A DNA stretch of 64,000 nucleotides from Acidaminobacter sp. Lineage in GTDB: Bacteria > Bacillota_A > Clostridia > Peptostreptococcales > Acidaminobacteraceae. Location of the stretch: the NCBI GenBank assembly GCA_009881125.1, contig WXFH01000007.1, forward strand, positions 4,543-68,542, written 5' to 3'. Position numbers and translations under genes: made by a program. This document shows positions 9,228-18,198 of the stretch, in pieces. Position 1 is the first letter of the stretch. Each line of letters begins with the position of its first letter. The notes beneath the pieces were generated by a model. The model saw only the letters and a list, made by a program, of their open reading frames with translations, was not told where the DNA came from and ran no database searches.

Positions 9228-10562
9228 TTGGTTTTTGAAAGTTTGGCAGATAAACTGCAAAACACGTTTAAGGCGCTCCGTGGAAAAGGCAAGCTGACGG
9301 AAGCGGATGTCAAGGCTGCCATGCGTGAAGTCAAACTGGCTTTGCTCGAAGCGGACGTTAACTTTAAAATTGTCAAAGATTTTGTTCAGAAGGTCACGGA
9401 CCGCGCGATTGGACAGGAAGTCATGTCGAGTCTGACACCGGGACAGCAGGTCATCAAGATCGTCAACGAAGAGCTGACAACGCTGATGGGTACGACAAGG
9501 AGCAAGCTGACCTTTTCATCGAGTCCGGTTTCGGTCTATATGATGGTGGGTCTGCAGGGTTCCGGCAAGACGACAACCTGCGGCAAGCTGGGCAATTATC
9601 TTAAGAAGCAGGGTAAGAAACCTTTGCTCGTCGCCTGCGACATCTACAGACCGGCAGCGATCAAGCAGCTTCAAGTCGTCGGAGACAGCCTGAGCATTCC
9701 GGTTTTCACCATGGGTGAGATCAATCCCGTGGAGATCACCAAGGCGGCTATCAACCACGCGAACCGCTATGGCAATGATGTCGTGATTCTGGATACGGCC
9801 GGGCGGCTTCATATTGACGAGACGCTGATGAACGAGCTGGTGGAGATCAAGAAGGCCGCGAGACCGACTGAAATTCTGCTGGTCGTCGACGCCATGACCG
9901 GCCAGGATGCTGTCAATGTGGCGGAAAGCTTCAACGCACAGCTGGGCATTGACGGATTGATCATGACCAAGCTGGACGGCGATACGCGCGGCGGCGCTGC
10001 GTTGTCTGTCAAGGCAGTAACCGGCAAACCTATCAAATTCGCGGGCATCGGTGAGAAACTGAGCGAACTCGAGGAATTCCATCCGGACCGGATGGCTTCC
10101 AGGATTCTGGGTATGGGCGACGTCCTGACCCTCATTGAAAAGGCTCAGAGCAGCTTCGATGAGGAATCGGCCAGAAAGCTCGAGAAGAAGATGAAAAAGG
10201 GCAATTTTGACTTTGAGGATTTTCTTAGTCAGCTGCAGCAAATGAAAAAGATGGGTCCAATCGGGGATCTCCTCGGCATGATTCCGGGGCTTGGCAATCA
10301 AAAGGCACTTAAGGATGTACAGGTGGATGAGAAGGAATTCGTAAAGCTCGAAGCCATCATCCAGTCCATGACGCTCAAGGAGCGACGGGATCCCAACCTG
10401 ATCAACGGCAGCAGAAAGAAACGCATCGCGGCCGGTTCGGGGACGAGTGTCCAGGAGGTCAACAAGCTGCTGAAGCAGTTTGAGCAGACCAAAAAGCTCA
10501 TGAAGCAGTTTTCAGGCATGGACAAGCGCATGAAGCGCGGCGGCATGAGAATGCCATTCTAG
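9228..10562 (+). CDS. ffh: signal recognition particle protein Ffh
   Basis: SRP54 homologue that binds signal peptides and 4.5S/6S RNA. The N domain is followed by the GTPase domain (G1 GLQGSGKTTTCGKLG near residue 107, DTAGR, TKLDGDTRGG) and a methionine-rich M domain ending KQFSGMDKRMKRGGMRMPF. The length of 444 residues is typical. It begins with TTG 9228 after TAGGAGG at 9212-9218; the start is supported by the conserved FESLADKLQNTFKALRGKG. It forms the SRP pair with FtsY, encoded 600 bases upstream. Confidence 0.97.
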   Translation: MVFESLADKLQNTFKALRGKGKLTEADVKAAMREVKLALLEADVNFKIVKDFVQKVTDRAIGQEVMSSLTPGQQVIKIVNEELTTLMGTTRSKLTFSSSPVSVYMMVGLQGSGKTTTCGKLGNYLKKQGKKPLLVACDIYRPAAIKQLQVVGDSLSIPVFTMGEINPVEITKAAINHANRYGNDVVILDTAGRLHIDETLMNELVEIKKAARPTEILLVVDAMTGQDAVNVAESFNAQLGIDGLIMTKLDGDTRGGAALSVKAVTGKPIKFAGIGEKLSELEEFHPDRMASRILGMGDVLTLIEKAQSSFDEESARKLEKKMKKGNFDFEDFLSQLQQMKKMGPIGDLLGMIPGLGNQKALKDVQVDEKEFVKLEAIIQSMTLKERRDPNLINGSRKKRIAAGSGTSVQEVNKLLKQFEQTKKLMKQFSGMDKRMKRGGMRMPF

Positions 10563-10635
10563 TTAGGAGGATCACGAGGTCATTGACGACCTCGGTCCAG
10601 ATAGATTTATTAAAATTTTGGAGGTGATGTATAAA

Positions 10636-10893
10636 ATGGCAGTTAAAATCAGAATGACGCGTATGGGTGCTAAGAAAAAGCCTTTTTATAGATTGGTGGT
10701 TGCAGATTCGAGAGCTCCTCGAGACGGCAAATTCATCGAGCAAATCGGCTATTACAATCCTATTTCTGAGCCGGCTCAGATCAAGATTGACGAAGAAAAG
10801 GCCGTTAAATGGCTGAATGATGGCGCTCAGCCTACTGAGACCGTCAAGGCTCTGTTCAAAAAGCACGGCGTCTACGAAAAACTCGTCAAGTAA
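10636..10893 (+). CDS. rpsP: 30S ribosomal protein S16
   Basis: Ribosomal protein of 85 residues, beginning [19 protein letters not shown], the universal S16 start. ATG 10636 follows GGAGGTGAT at 10620-10628; the longer open frame from 10618 merely includes the ribosome binding site. The short gap after ffh has a GAGGTC/GACCTC hairpin at about 10574-10592. It heads the conserved rpsP-khpA-rimM-trmD-rplS order. Confidence 0.97.
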   Translation: MAVKIRMTRMGAKKKPFYRLVVADSRAPRDGKFIEQIGYYNPISEPAQIKIDEEKAVKWLNDGAQPTETVKALFKKHGVYEKLVK

Positions 10894-10926
10894 TTTGAAA
10901 GCATGACTCGTGAAGGAGGGATCACC

Positions 10927-11157
10927 ATGGGTGAACTTGTCAAAGTCATAGCAGAGGCACTGGTCGACCACCCGGAGAGTGTTGAAGTCAAAGAAACAGT
11001 CACCTCTCAGTCGGTCATCATTGAGCTCAAGGTATCTCCTGAAGACATGGGTAAAGTGATCGGCAAGCAGGGACGCATCGCCAAAGCGCTGCGTACGGTT
11101 GTCAAAGCGGCGGCTACACGTGAGAACAAGCACGTCGTCGTCGAAATCATTCAATAA
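10927..11157 (+). CDS. khpA: RNA-binding KH domain protein KhpA
   Basis: Single KH-domain protein of 76 residues (YlqC family) that binds RNA, in known cases together with KhpB. The GxxG loop is seen as GKQGR within VIGKQGRIAKALRTVVK. ATG 10927 has AAGGAGG at 10913-10919. It sits between rpsP and rimM as in other Firmicutes. Confidence 0.93.
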   Translation: MGELVKVIAEALVDHPESVEVKETVTSQSVIIELKVSPEDMGKVIGKQGRIAKALRTVVKAAATRENKHVVVEIIQ

Positions 11158-11164
11158 CCTGAAT

Positions 11165-11205
11165 CGGCTCACTTCTCAGCGTTCGCTGGAGAGTGGGCCG
11201 GTTTT
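11165..11205 (+). terminator. intra-operon hairpin between khpA and rimM
   Basis: CGGCTCACTTCTCAGC (11165-11180) pairs with GCTGGAGAGTGGGCCG (11185-11200) with few mismatches and is followed by GTTTTC. Probably a partial terminator. Confidence 0.6.
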
Positions 11206-11221
11206 CTATGGAGGTATTTTC

Positions 11222-11740
11222 TTGAAAAATAATAAGCCTGACCGTTTTGTCGTCGGACAGATTGTCAATACCCATGGACTGCGCGGAGATCTGAAAATCA
11301 AGGCGTTTACCTCATCCCTTGATGATTTTGAGGAGTTTGAGACCCTCCTGATTGAGGGCGAGGGTGACAAAATGTTCAAGGTCGACAACGTGCGTTACGT
11401 TAAAGGTCTCGTACTACTTAAGTTCGAAGGCATGGATGACATTAACGCCGCTGAAAAATTTAAAAATCGCCAGCTTTACAGACTCCGGTCGGACTACGGC
11501 GCGCTGGAAGACGGCGAGCATTTTATTGTAGACTTAATCGGACTCGAGGTCATTGATGAAAAACAGGGTCACGTCGGGACCATCAAAGACGTCATCACCA
11601 ACGGTGCCCAGGATCTCTATGTAGTTTCCCGTGCAGGCAAGCCGGATTTCATGATTCCTGTTGTGGATGCTTTTGTCCGCAAAGTTGAAATTGAGGCGGG
11701 CCACGTTCTGGTCAGTCTGATCGAAGGGATGATGGAGTGA
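11222..11740 (+). CDS. rimM: ribosome maturation factor RimM
   Basis: Assembly factor for the 30S subunit head that binds S19. Typical N-terminal signature VGQIVNTHGLRGDLK and a C-terminal PRC-barrel (VVSRAGKPDFMIPVVDAFV). The start is TTG 11222 with GGAGGT at about 11211; this gives 172 residues, the family length. The stop overlaps the GTG start of trmD, so the two are probably translationally coupled. Confidence 0.94.
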   Translation: MKNNKPDRFVVGQIVNTHGLRGDLKIKAFTSSLDDFEEFETLLIEGEGDKMFKVDNVRYVKGLVLLKFEGMDDINAAEKFKNRQLYRLRSDYGALEDGEHFIVDLIGLEVIDEKQGHVGTIKDVITNGAQDLYVVSRAGKPDFMIPVVDAFVRKVEIEAGHVLVSLIEGMME

Positions 11741-12468
11741 AATTTACAGTCCTGACATTGTTTCCAGAAATGTTTTCAGCGTTTACCTCGACCAGCATCA
11801 TGGCGCGCGCTGCCGGGCAAGGACACATTGAGGTGGAATGCGTCAATTTCAGAGAATATTCGGATTCCCCCAGCAAACGTGTGGACGACGCCCCTTTTGG
11901 CGGTGGCGCTGGACTGGTCATGAAGCCTCAGCCTTTATTTGACTGTCTTCGCAACCTGAACCTGGATGCCGGGGACCGGGTGGTTTACTTAACGCCTAAG
12001 GGCAAAACGCTGACACAGAGTATGGTGGTCGACTTTTCAAAACTTGACCGGCTTGTGCTCATTTGCGGCCATTACGAGGGGATTGATCAGAGAGTGATCG
12101 ACACTTTCGTTACGGATGAGATTTCTATTGGTGACTATGTATTGACCGGCGGTGAGATTCCTGCCATGGTGCTCATAGACGGCATATCGAGAATGATCGA
12201 GGGCGTCCTGAACACGGAGGACTCCCACATGGAAGAGAGTCATTATGACGGCCTTCTCGAGTACCCCCATTACACCAGGCCGGCAGTTTACGAAGGTATG
12301 GAGGTACCGGAGATCCTTTTATCCGGTCATCACAAGAATATTGAGCTGTGGCGGTTTGAGGAATCTGTCAAATTGACGGGACAAAGACGGCCGGATATGC
12401 TGCGCGCCTATCATCAGCGACTGACTGATAAAAAAAAGCGAAAAATCGTTGAAAAGTATCTGAAATAG
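11737..12468 (+). CDS. trmD: tRNA (guanine-N1)-methyltransferase TrmD
   Basis: Methylates G37 of tRNAs with G36 and prevents frameshifting. The SPOUT/trefoil-knot core is seen as VYLTPKGKTL, LICGHYEGIDQRV and ISIGDYVLTGGE; the PFGGGAGLVMKP loop binds S-adenosylmethionine. The length of 243 residues is typical. It begins with GTG 11737, overlapping the rimM stop (GTGA). Confidence 0.97.
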   Translation: MKFTVLTLFPEMFSAFTSTSIMARAAGQGHIEVECVNFREYSDSPSKRVDDAPFGGGAGLVMKPQPLFDCLRNLNLDAGDRVVYLTPKGKTLTQSMVVDFSKLDRLVLICGHYEGIDQRVIDTFVTDEISIGDYVLTGGEIPAMVLIDGISRMIEGVLNTEDSHMEESHYDGLLEYPHYTRPAVYEGMEVPEILLSGHHKNIELWRFEESVKLTGQRRPDMLRAYHQRLTDKKKRKIVEKYLK

Positions 12469-12469
12469 A

Positions 12470-12498
12470 TTGTGCTCGGCTGTCTGCAATGATATAAT
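12470..12498 (+). promoter_or_regulatory. promoter for rplS
   Basis: TTGTGC (12470-12475), 17 bases, TATAAT (12493-12498), starting just after the trmD stop. It gives rplS its own transcript with a leader of about 70 bases. Confidence 0.65.
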
Positions 12499-12504
12499 GA
12501 ATTT

Positions 12505-12576
12505 TGTGAATTACGGCTGTTCCGCTGGCGGGTTAGGTCCGTTAATGAACCGCTCTTGAGAAGGGAGGTTAGCCCC
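12505..12576 (+). promoter_or_regulatory. structured leader of rplS
   Basis: The short leader contains GCGGGTT (from about 12528) that can pair with AACCGC just before the ribosome binding site GGGAGG. Autogenous L19 leaders are known in Firmicutes, but I cannot confirm a match to that family by eye. Confidence 0.4.
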
Positions 12577-12924
12577 ATGAATCAAAACATACTCAAGTCT
12601 CTTGAATTAGAGCAACTTAAGTCTGACGTGACGGAATTCGGAGTCGGTGATACGGTCCGCGTCCACATTAAAGTCGTAGAAGGTAAGCGCGAGCGTATCC
12701 AGATCTTCGAAGGCCTTGTGATGAAATTCCAGAACGGCGGTATCCGTGAAACGTTTACAGTTCGTAAACTTTCTTCCGGTGTTGGCGTTGAAAAGACTTT
12801 CCCGCTTCACTCACCTAAGATCGAAAAGATCGAAGTGACCAGAAGAGGTAAAGTCAGAAGAGCCAAGCTGAACTACATCAGAGACCGCATCGGTAAAGCT
12901 GCGAAGGTCAAAGAAAGAATCTAA
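12577..12924 (+). CDS. rplS: 50S ribosomal protein L19
   Basis: Ribosomal protein of 115 residues at the 30S-50S interface. Recognised by [25 protein letters not shown] and [19 protein letters not shown] 12577 follows GGGAGGTTAG; a longer frame from 12556 would include this site. It ends the rpsP operon, with its own promoter upstream and a terminator downstream. Confidence 0.97.
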   Translation: MNQNILKSLELEQLKSDVTEFGVGDTVRVHIKVVEGKRERIQIFEGLVMKFQNGGIRETFTVRKLSSGVGVEKTFPLHSPKIEKIEVTRRGKVRRAKLNYIRDRIGKAAKVKERI

Positions 12925-12934
12925 GCGAAATTGG

Positions 12935-12966
12935 AGGGACTGTAAAACAGTCCCTTTAATTTTTTA
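12935..12966 (+). terminator. terminator after rplS
   Basis: AGGGACTG (12935-12942) pairs with CAGTCCCT (12948-12955), followed by a T-rich stretch. Confidence 0.85.
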
Positions 12967-12993
12967 CAAACTCTCTGAAAGGAGGGATAAAGC

Positions 12994-13878
12994 ATGAGTC
13001 AAACAATTAACTGGTATCCGGGACACATGAAAAAGACCAAGGATTTGATCCAAAGTCATCTTAAACTTGTGGACGTCGTCGTCGAACTGCTTGACGCCCG
13101 TATCCCTGAAAGCAGCAGAAATCCGCAAATCGCGGAGCTCACGAAGGGAAAACCCAGAATCGTGTGTATGAATAAATATGATCTGGCTGATCCCAAAGTC
13201 ACCAGTCTGTGGAAACAGCATTTTGAAGGGGAGGGCGCCAGCGTCGAACTCTTGGATGCGGTTCATGGAGACGGCATTGATCGTCTTATGAAACAGATCG
13301 TTGAGCGTATGAAGGAAAAAAGGGCGAGATATCTGGAAAAGGGACGGAATCCCGGTCCGGTGCGCGTCATGATTGTAGGTATACCGAACGTTGGAAAATC
13401 AAGTCTGATCAATAAACTCGTAGGCAAAAGCGCGGCAAAGACCGGCAACAAGCCCGGCGTTACCAGGGGCAAGCAGTGGATTCGGATTAGAGATGATATC
13501 GAACTATTTGATACGCCGGGTATTTTATGGCCTAAGATTGATTCGAAGGAAGTCGGTCTGAATCTTGCCATAACAGGTGCTATCAAGGATGACATTCTCA
13601 ACATTGAGGATATGGCCTACGAGCTCCTGCGCCGGCTTGAGATCCACTACCCCGAGGCGCTGACAGCACGCTATGGTGTTGAGGTGGATCCTGTGGCACC
13701 AACCATAGAACTGATGGATGCCATAGCACTTCGGAGAGGATGCCGGCGCGGCGGCGGCGACATTGACTATGATAAAGTCGCCCGCCTTCTTCTGGATGAG
13801 TTTAGAAAAGGTACTCTGGGCAGATTGTCACTTGAATGGCCGGACGATTTTCTGGACAGACGGGGTGAACTCACTTGA
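12994..13878 (+). CDS. rbgA: ribosome biogenesis GTPase RbgA
   Basis: Circularly permuted GTPase (YlqF) needed late in 50S assembly. The start INWYPGHMKKTKDLI is diagnostic. G4 (NKYDLAD) comes before G1 (GIPNVGKSSLINKL near residues 127-140), then G2/G3 (GVTRGKQWIR, DTPGILWPK). The C-terminal RNA-binding part ends near RRGELT. The length is 294 residues. ATG 12994 has GAAAGGAGGG upstream. It overlaps rnhB by one base (TGATG). Confidence 0.96.
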   Translation: MSQTINWYPGHMKKTKDLIQSHLKLVDVVVELLDARIPESSRNPQIAELTKGKPRIVCMNKYDLADPKVTSLWKQHFEGEGASVELLDAVHGDGIDRLMKQIVERMKEKRARYLEKGRNPGPVRVMIVGIPNVGKSSLINKLVGKSAAKTGNKPGVTRGKQWIRIRDDIELFDTPGILWPKIDSKEVGLNLAITGAIKDDILNIEDMAYELLRRLEIHYPEALTARYGVEVDPVAPTIELMDAIALRRGCRRGGGDIDYDKVARLLLDEFRKGTLGRLSLEWPDDFLDRRGELT

Positions 13879-14648
13879 TGGCTGGAGACGCAGCAGAAAA
13901 GCTGAAAGAAATTATGACGCTTGAAGCGCTTGAACTTTTCGAGTCTCAACTCAAATCACCCGTTACAAAAGGCCTCCTGCAGAAGATCGCTTCCAAACGC
14001 AAAAAGTTGGAAAAGGTGACGGAGAAATTTAAACAGATGTCCATCTTTGAGGCTCAGCTCGCAAAGGAAGGTTTGCATCACGTTGCGGGGATTGATGAAG
14101 CTGGCCGGGGACCGCTTGCCGGTCCAGTTGTGGCAGCTGCAGTTGTGCTCAACCCTGCAGTGCCCATCTATGGTCTGGACGATTCAAAAAAGTTGTCAGA
14201 ACCTGTCAGGGAAGCGCTATATGCTGAAATAATGGAAAAAGCGCTGAGTGTGGGCATAGGCTATGCAACCAGTGTAGAGATAGACGAAATAAACATACTG
14301 CAAGCGACCAAACTGGCAGCAAAGCGGGCACTGGAGACTATGGACATTGATCCTCAGGCCTTGCTGCTGGATGCCCTCGAACTCGAGAACTGTTCGGTCA
14401 GCCAGTTGTCACTCGTAAAAGGGGATCAGCGCAGCGTATCCATAGCAGCGGCTTCAATTATTGCTAAAGTGACACGGGACCATTACATGAAGCGGCTGGG
14501 GCTGCAGTACCCGGATTATGGCTTTGACGCCCACAAGGGCTATGGTACAGAACGACATTATGAAGCGCTCAGGCAATATGGCAGAATGCCGGAGCATCGG
14601 GCAACTTTTTTGAAATCTTTTAAAAAGGAACCGGAGCGCAGTCTATGA
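13878..14648 (+). CDS. rnhB: ribonuclease HII
   Basis: Endonuclease that removes ribonucleotides from DNA and RNA-DNA hybrids. The catalytic region GIDEAGRGPLAGPVVAAAV begins near residue 71, with later acidic residues in LLLDALEL and in the DHYMKRLGLQYPDYGFDAHKGYGT tail. The 70-residue N-terminal extension is usual for the longer Firmicute RNase HII. ATG 13878 is preceded by GGGGTGA; TTG 13875 directly before it is the alternative. It overlaps yraN by four bases. Confidence 0.95.
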   Translation: MAGDAAEKLKEIMTLEALELFESQLKSPVTKGLLQKIASKRKKLEKVTEKFKQMSIFEAQLAKEGLHHVAGIDEAGRGPLAGPVVAAAVVLNPAVPIYGLDDSKKLSEPVREALYAEIMEKALSVGIGYATSVEIDEINILQATKLAAKRALETMDIDPQALLLDALELENCSVSQLSLVKGDQRSVSIAAASIIAKVTRDHYMKRLGLQYPDYGFDAHKGYGTERHYEALRQYGRMPEHRATFLKSFKKEPERSL

Positions 14649-15007
14649 AACAGTCAAATGTAATTGGGCGGTTAGGTGAAAATGAAGCAGCAGCCTATCT
14701 TCAGGCGGCAGGTCATAAAATCTTATGCCGAAATTACAGGATTCCTGGCGCTGAGATTGATATCCTGTCTATGAAAGATCATTTGCTTTATATTATTGAA
14801 GTCAAAGCGTCAAAGGGCATGGACGGCGATTCGGATCCGCTTGAACGCGTGGATGGCCGCAAGGTGATGCGGATGAAAAAAGCCGCAGGGAGATACCTGT
14901 CTGAGTATCCTGCTCTGTATTATTCAGAGATGAGGTTGGCCTTCATAACTGTTGAAGGCGTGGGGCTGAAAACCCCAAGAATCCAATTCATTGATGGTTC
15001 CGATTAG
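14645..15007 (+). CDS. yraN: YraN family (UPF0102) endonuclease-like protein
   Basis: Protein of 120 residues related to Holliday junction resolvases by fold. NVIGRLGENEAAAYL, KILCRNYRIPGAEIDIL and IIEVKAS preserve the E, D and E-x-K pattern of the restriction-endonuclease-like active site. The cellular role is not settled. The family is usually found between rnhB and comM, as here. Confidence 0.88.
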   Translation: MKQSNVIGRLGENEAAAYLQAAGHKILCRNYRIPGAEIDILSMKDHLLYIIEVKASKGMDGDSDPLERVDGRKVMRMKKAAGRYLSEYPALYYSEMRLAFITVEGVGLKTPRIQFIDGSD

Positions 15008-15019
15008 GAGGCATGTAGG

Positions 15020-15433
15020 TTGTATAAGTACAGAAAACGCGATATTTATTTGCAGGCATTTGTCGGTGTCATGTTCATCTTTTTTGGCGGGTTGCTCGGA
15101 AACTGGGTCTATTTGTCAATTCTTGGCCTGATAGCGGTCCTGCTCTTCAAAGACTGCCTCAAGCAATTGAAAACCGTCATCGAAGTCAAAGGTGACAGAA
15201 TTGAACAGCGGGCCGGTGACAAAGTCTTTCAAGTCGTTTATTTCAAGGACCTTCAATTTATAACTCGTACAAAGAGACACAAAAAATGGATCGTGGTCGG
15301 CCATGATCGAAACCTGTTCTACATCCGGCCTTCCATAATCAATTGGGAACAGCTGCTCACGGAAGTGCTCAAATATAATAAATCCAATAAGAAAGTCTTC
15401 ATCCATGAGACTATTGAAAGTATGAAATTTTAA
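15020..15433 (+). CDS. small membrane protein of unknown function
   Basis: I do not recognise this 137-residue protein. A short basic N-terminus (MYKYRKRD) is followed by two hydrophobic segments, about residues 10-27 (AFVGVMFIFFGGLLG) and 30-44 (VYLSILGLIAVLLF), then a soluble domain of about 90 residues with several beta-type stretches (KTVIEVKGDRIEQR, KVFQVVYFKDLQFI, KKWIVVGHDRNLFYI). This layout resembles small PH-like membrane proteins. The start is TTG 15020 with AGGAGG at 15006-15011; an ATG at 15013 runs straight into a stop. It ends the rbgA-rnhB-yraN group, and a terminator follows. Confidence 0.7.
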   Translation: MYKYRKRDIYLQAFVGVMFIFFGGLLGNWVYLSILGLIAVLLFKDCLKQLKTVIEVKGDRIEQRAGDKVFQVVYFKDLQFITRTKRHKKWIVVGHDRNLFYIRPSIINWEQLLTEVLKYNKSNKKVFIHETIESMKF

Positions 15434-15483
15434 ATTGCTTGGGAAAAATTTGTGGCTTGACCAAAATAAAATCATGTCGATCT

Positions 15484-15536
15484 AGCGGGCGTACTTGGAA
15501 GGCGTAGAGTCAACTTCCAGTATACCTGCTTTTTTT
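15484..15536 (+). terminator. terminator before comM
   Basis: A long imperfect stem starting with AGCGGGCGTACTTGGAAG at 15484 pairs with CTTCCAGTATACCTGCT, followed by a run of seven T. Confidence 0.8.
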
Positions 15537-15586
15537 AACACTCTTTGGGGATCAACTGAAAATAGAAGATGACAAATATTAACATA

Positions 15587-15595
15587 TGGTATAAT
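15587..15595 (+). promoter_or_regulatory. extended -10 promoter for comM-dprA
   Basis: TGGTATAAT: a consensus -10 at 15590-15595 with the TG extension. No good -35 is seen. Confidence 0.6.
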
Positions 15596-15633
15596 ATGGA
15601 ACTGTAATTACATTATATCCTATGGAGGTCGTC

Positions 15634-17112
15634 ATGTACATTCAGGTTTGGTCAGCTTCACCCCAGGGCATTCATGCACATCCTATTGGTGTGCAAGTCA
15701 GTCTGAGCAAAGGCGTGCCGGTCTTCAACATCATAGGCCGCCCGGATCATGTCGTCAGAGAATCGCGAATGCGGATTACCTCCGCTTTAAAGTCAGTTAA
15801 CGTTCGCGTCAATAATAAAAAAGTCACTGTCAGCTTAACACCTTCACACATGTCCAAAAAAGGGGCTCAATTTGATTTGGCTGTAGCAGCTGCCCTCATG
15901 TTTTTGTCGGACGGCAAACGGTCGGTCGGCAGTGAGGAGGCTTACATTGGGGAGCTTTCACTGGATGGCACCGTCTGCAGTGTCCAGGGACTATATAATA
16001 TGATTGAAGGGCTGATCACCATTGGTGTCAATAAATTCTACGTCCCAATGAACCAAATTTCTGTGGCAAGATATTTTCCGGATGTTGAGATCTATGGCGT
16101 CGGCCAGCTGAGTGATCTGCAGCATCAGATCAGGCCGGCAGCATCCCTTGATATGACGAATAAAAGCGCTCTGCCGATGGTTTTTGAAACAGACTATGGC
16201 GACATTGCCGGGCACAGACTTCACAAGCGGGCCATGATGGCTGCCGCAGCGGCTCAGCATCACGTACTGTTGATAGGACCGCCAGGAACTGGAAAAAGCT
16301 TATTGGCCAGGAGACTCAAGACAATCCTCCCGACATTGGATGAAACCGCAATGCGTGAAGTTATAAAGATTCACGGTCAGGTAAGTACTGATCTTGATTC
16401 AATCCAGGTTTGTGCGCCATTCAGAATACCGCAGACTTCACTGAAGAGAAGTGATTTGACCGGGACTGCGACCGGAAGGCTTGGTGAAGTAACTTTGGCA
16501 AACCATGGCGTGCTTTATCTTGAAGAAATGACAGAATTTTCAAAAGCAGTGATAGAAGACCTGAAACGGCCTCTGGATGAAGGCGTCGTTATGGTTGGTG
16601 GTCCACTTCAGTCTATGCAGCTGCCTGCCAGATTTACCCTGCTGGCAACCGCCAATCCTTGTCCCTGTGGTTATTTTGGTACAGATCAGCCCTGCACATG
16701 CCAAGTGCAAAATATTCAGCGTCACCAGCTGAAATTTAAAGGTCCGCTCGGTGACCGATTTGATATCAAGCTGATGACCAGTGTCTATATGGAAGAAGAT
16801 TTGAGGAGCCTGGATCCGCTGAACTCCTCAATTATGCGATCAATGGTGGAAAATGCAATGATTCAGCAGCGTCAGCGCTATGGCAGCACAGCGCATAAAA
16901 ATTCAACCGTTCCAATTGATCTGATTTTTCAAACCTTCGAATCTGAATCCCTCAGGACACAATTCCAGTCCAGATTTAAGGATCAGGGATACAGCTACCG
17001 GGATTCGACACAGGTCATACGTCTGGCCCGTACTTTGGCGGATTTGGACGGCGAAGCGGCAATAAGCGCTAAGCATCTTTCCGAGGGGATGGTGCTCCAT
17101 GGGGACATTTAA
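15634..17112 (+). CDS. comM: YifB/ComM family Mg-chelatase-like AAA+ ATPase
   Basis: Protein of 492 residues with an N-terminal Lon-protease-like domain (residues about 1-170) and a Mg-chelatase-type AAA+ domain. Walker A GPPGTGKSLLARR is at about residue 213; the Walker B equivalent is GVLYLEEMTEF. A cysteine cluster ATANPCPCGYFGTDQPCTC is typical. ComM is a branch-migration helicase for natural transformation in Gram-negative species; its role in Firmicutes is less clear. ATG 15634 is set by GGAGGTCGTC upstream; ATG 15622 would precede that site. It overlaps dprA by 14 bases. Confidence 0.92.
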   Translation: MYIQVWSASPQGIHAHPIGVQVSLSKGVPVFNIIGRPDHVVRESRMRITSALKSVNVRVNNKKVTVSLTPSHMSKKGAQFDLAVAAALMFLSDGKRSVGSEEAYIGELSLDGTVCSVQGLYNMIEGLITIGVNKFYVPMNQISVARYFPDVEIYGVGQLSDLQHQIRPAASLDMTNKSALPMVFETDYGDIAGHRLHKRAMMAAAAAQHHVLLIGPPGTGKSLLARRLKTILPTLDETAMREVIKIHGQVSTDLDSIQVCAPFRIPQTSLKRSDLTGTATGRLGEVTLANHGVLYLEEMTEFSKAVIEDLKRPLDEGVVMVGGPLQSMQLPARFTLLATANPCPCGYFGTDQPCTCQVQNIQRHQLKFKGPLGDRFDIKLMTSVYMEEDLRSLDPLNSSIMRSMVENAMIQQRQRYGSTAHKNSTVPIDLIFQTFESESLRTQFQSRFKDQGYSYRDSTQVIRLARTLADLDGEAAISAKHLSEGMVLHGDI

Positions 17113-18178
17113 TGCCTATGCAGCCTGCGCCCTTTGGTTTGAGAACGCCAAAGGCATCAACCGTGCACAAGCCAGAAACTTGCTCGAGGGATGTGACGAC
17201 TTTGAAGCGATCTTCACGGACGGACCTGAGCGAATCTCACTGGCCACTGCTGACCAAAGGCTGGCTCTAAAGCAGTCACATAAGCCGGATGAGATTATTC
17301 AGCGCCTAAGACAAACAGAAAAATGCGGAATGAAAATGATCCTTCCTGCGGATCCGCTGTTTCCTTTCAGACTGAACGAACTTGAGGATCCGCCCCTATT
17401 GCTTTATGCGAGAGGAAACCTCGAGCTGCTGAATCATGCAAGGCCACTGGCAGTAGTAGGCACCAGACATCCGACGCAATATGGGATGAAGGTGACGAAA
17501 ATGCTCACTCAAGCAGCCGTGGAGCACAATGCTTTAATTGTCAGCGGTCTTGCAGTCGGCGTTGACGCTTTGGCCCATGAGACTGCTATGGAACAGGAAG
17601 GCGCCACGCTAGCCGTCATGGGGTGCGGGCTGGACGTCAATTATCCAAGTGCAAACGCAGGACTCAGAAAAAGAATTCTATCTTCGGGTGAGGGACTGCT
17701 CCTCAGTGAAAAGCCGCCCGGAACACCGCCCTATCCCGCCTTTTTTCCGGATCGAAACAGATTGATCAGCGGACTCTGCGCAGGCATTGTCGTTGTGGAG
17801 GCTGTCATCAAAAGCGGCACAATGTCGACTGCGCTTCATGGCATTCAGCAGGGTCGAGAGGTCTTCGCTGTACCGGGGAACATAGACGCGCCGCAAAGCG
17901 CAGGAACCAACTTTTTGATTCAGAATATGGCCCAAATTCTGACAACCCCGGATGATTTGTTCGTTCGTCTGGATTGGCGGCTGCCAAAGAAAAGAAGACC
18001 CCAGCTTTCTGCGGATGCCGGTCAGCTGCTTACTCTAATCGAGCGCTACGGGGATATGACAATTGATGATTTTGTCGATGCTACAGGATGGCCGGCGGGA
18101 AAATGTTACGAATTTTTGAGTGAGCTTGAAATAAAGAGATTGATTCGCTGCTGGTTTGGAAGGTATAATCTAAACTGA
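17099..18178 (+). CDS. dprA: DNA processing protein DprA
   Basis: Loads RecA on incoming single-stranded DNA during transformation. The Rossmann-like core is seen as LAVVGTRHPTQYGMKV, IVSGLAVGVDALAHE, VMGCGLDVNYPSAN and the family signature FPDRNRLISGLCAGIVVVEA, with GREVFAVPGN following. The last 60 residues look like the winged-helix domain (TIDDFVDATGWPAGKCYEFL). The length of 359 residues is typical. ATG 17099 lies inside comM, so the pair is coupled. A strong terminator follows. Confidence 0.95.
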   Translation: MGTFNAYAACALWFENAKGINRAQARNLLEGCDDFEAIFTDGPERISLATADQRLALKQSHKPDEIIQRLRQTEKCGMKMILPADPLFPFRLNELEDPPLLLYARGNLELLNHARPLAVVGTRHPTQYGMKVTKMLTQAAVEHNALIVSGLAVGVDALAHETAMEQEGATLAVMGCGLDVNYPSANAGLRKRILSSGEGLLLSEKPPGTPPYPAFFPDRNRLISGLCAGIVVVEAVIKSGTMSTALHGIQQGREVFAVPGNIDAPQSAGTNFLIQNMAQILTTPDDLFVRLDWRLPKKRRPQLSADAGQLLTLIERYGDMTIDDFVDATGWPAGKCYEFLSELEIKRLIRCWFGRYNLN

Positions 18179-18198
18179 TGTCTTTACAGAACTTTGTT

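Noticed and set aside
9516..10301. 261-codon minus-strand open frame inside ffh
   Set aside because: It lies entirely antisense to a highly conserved gene, and its translation shows no recognisable domain; it is a codon-usage shadow.
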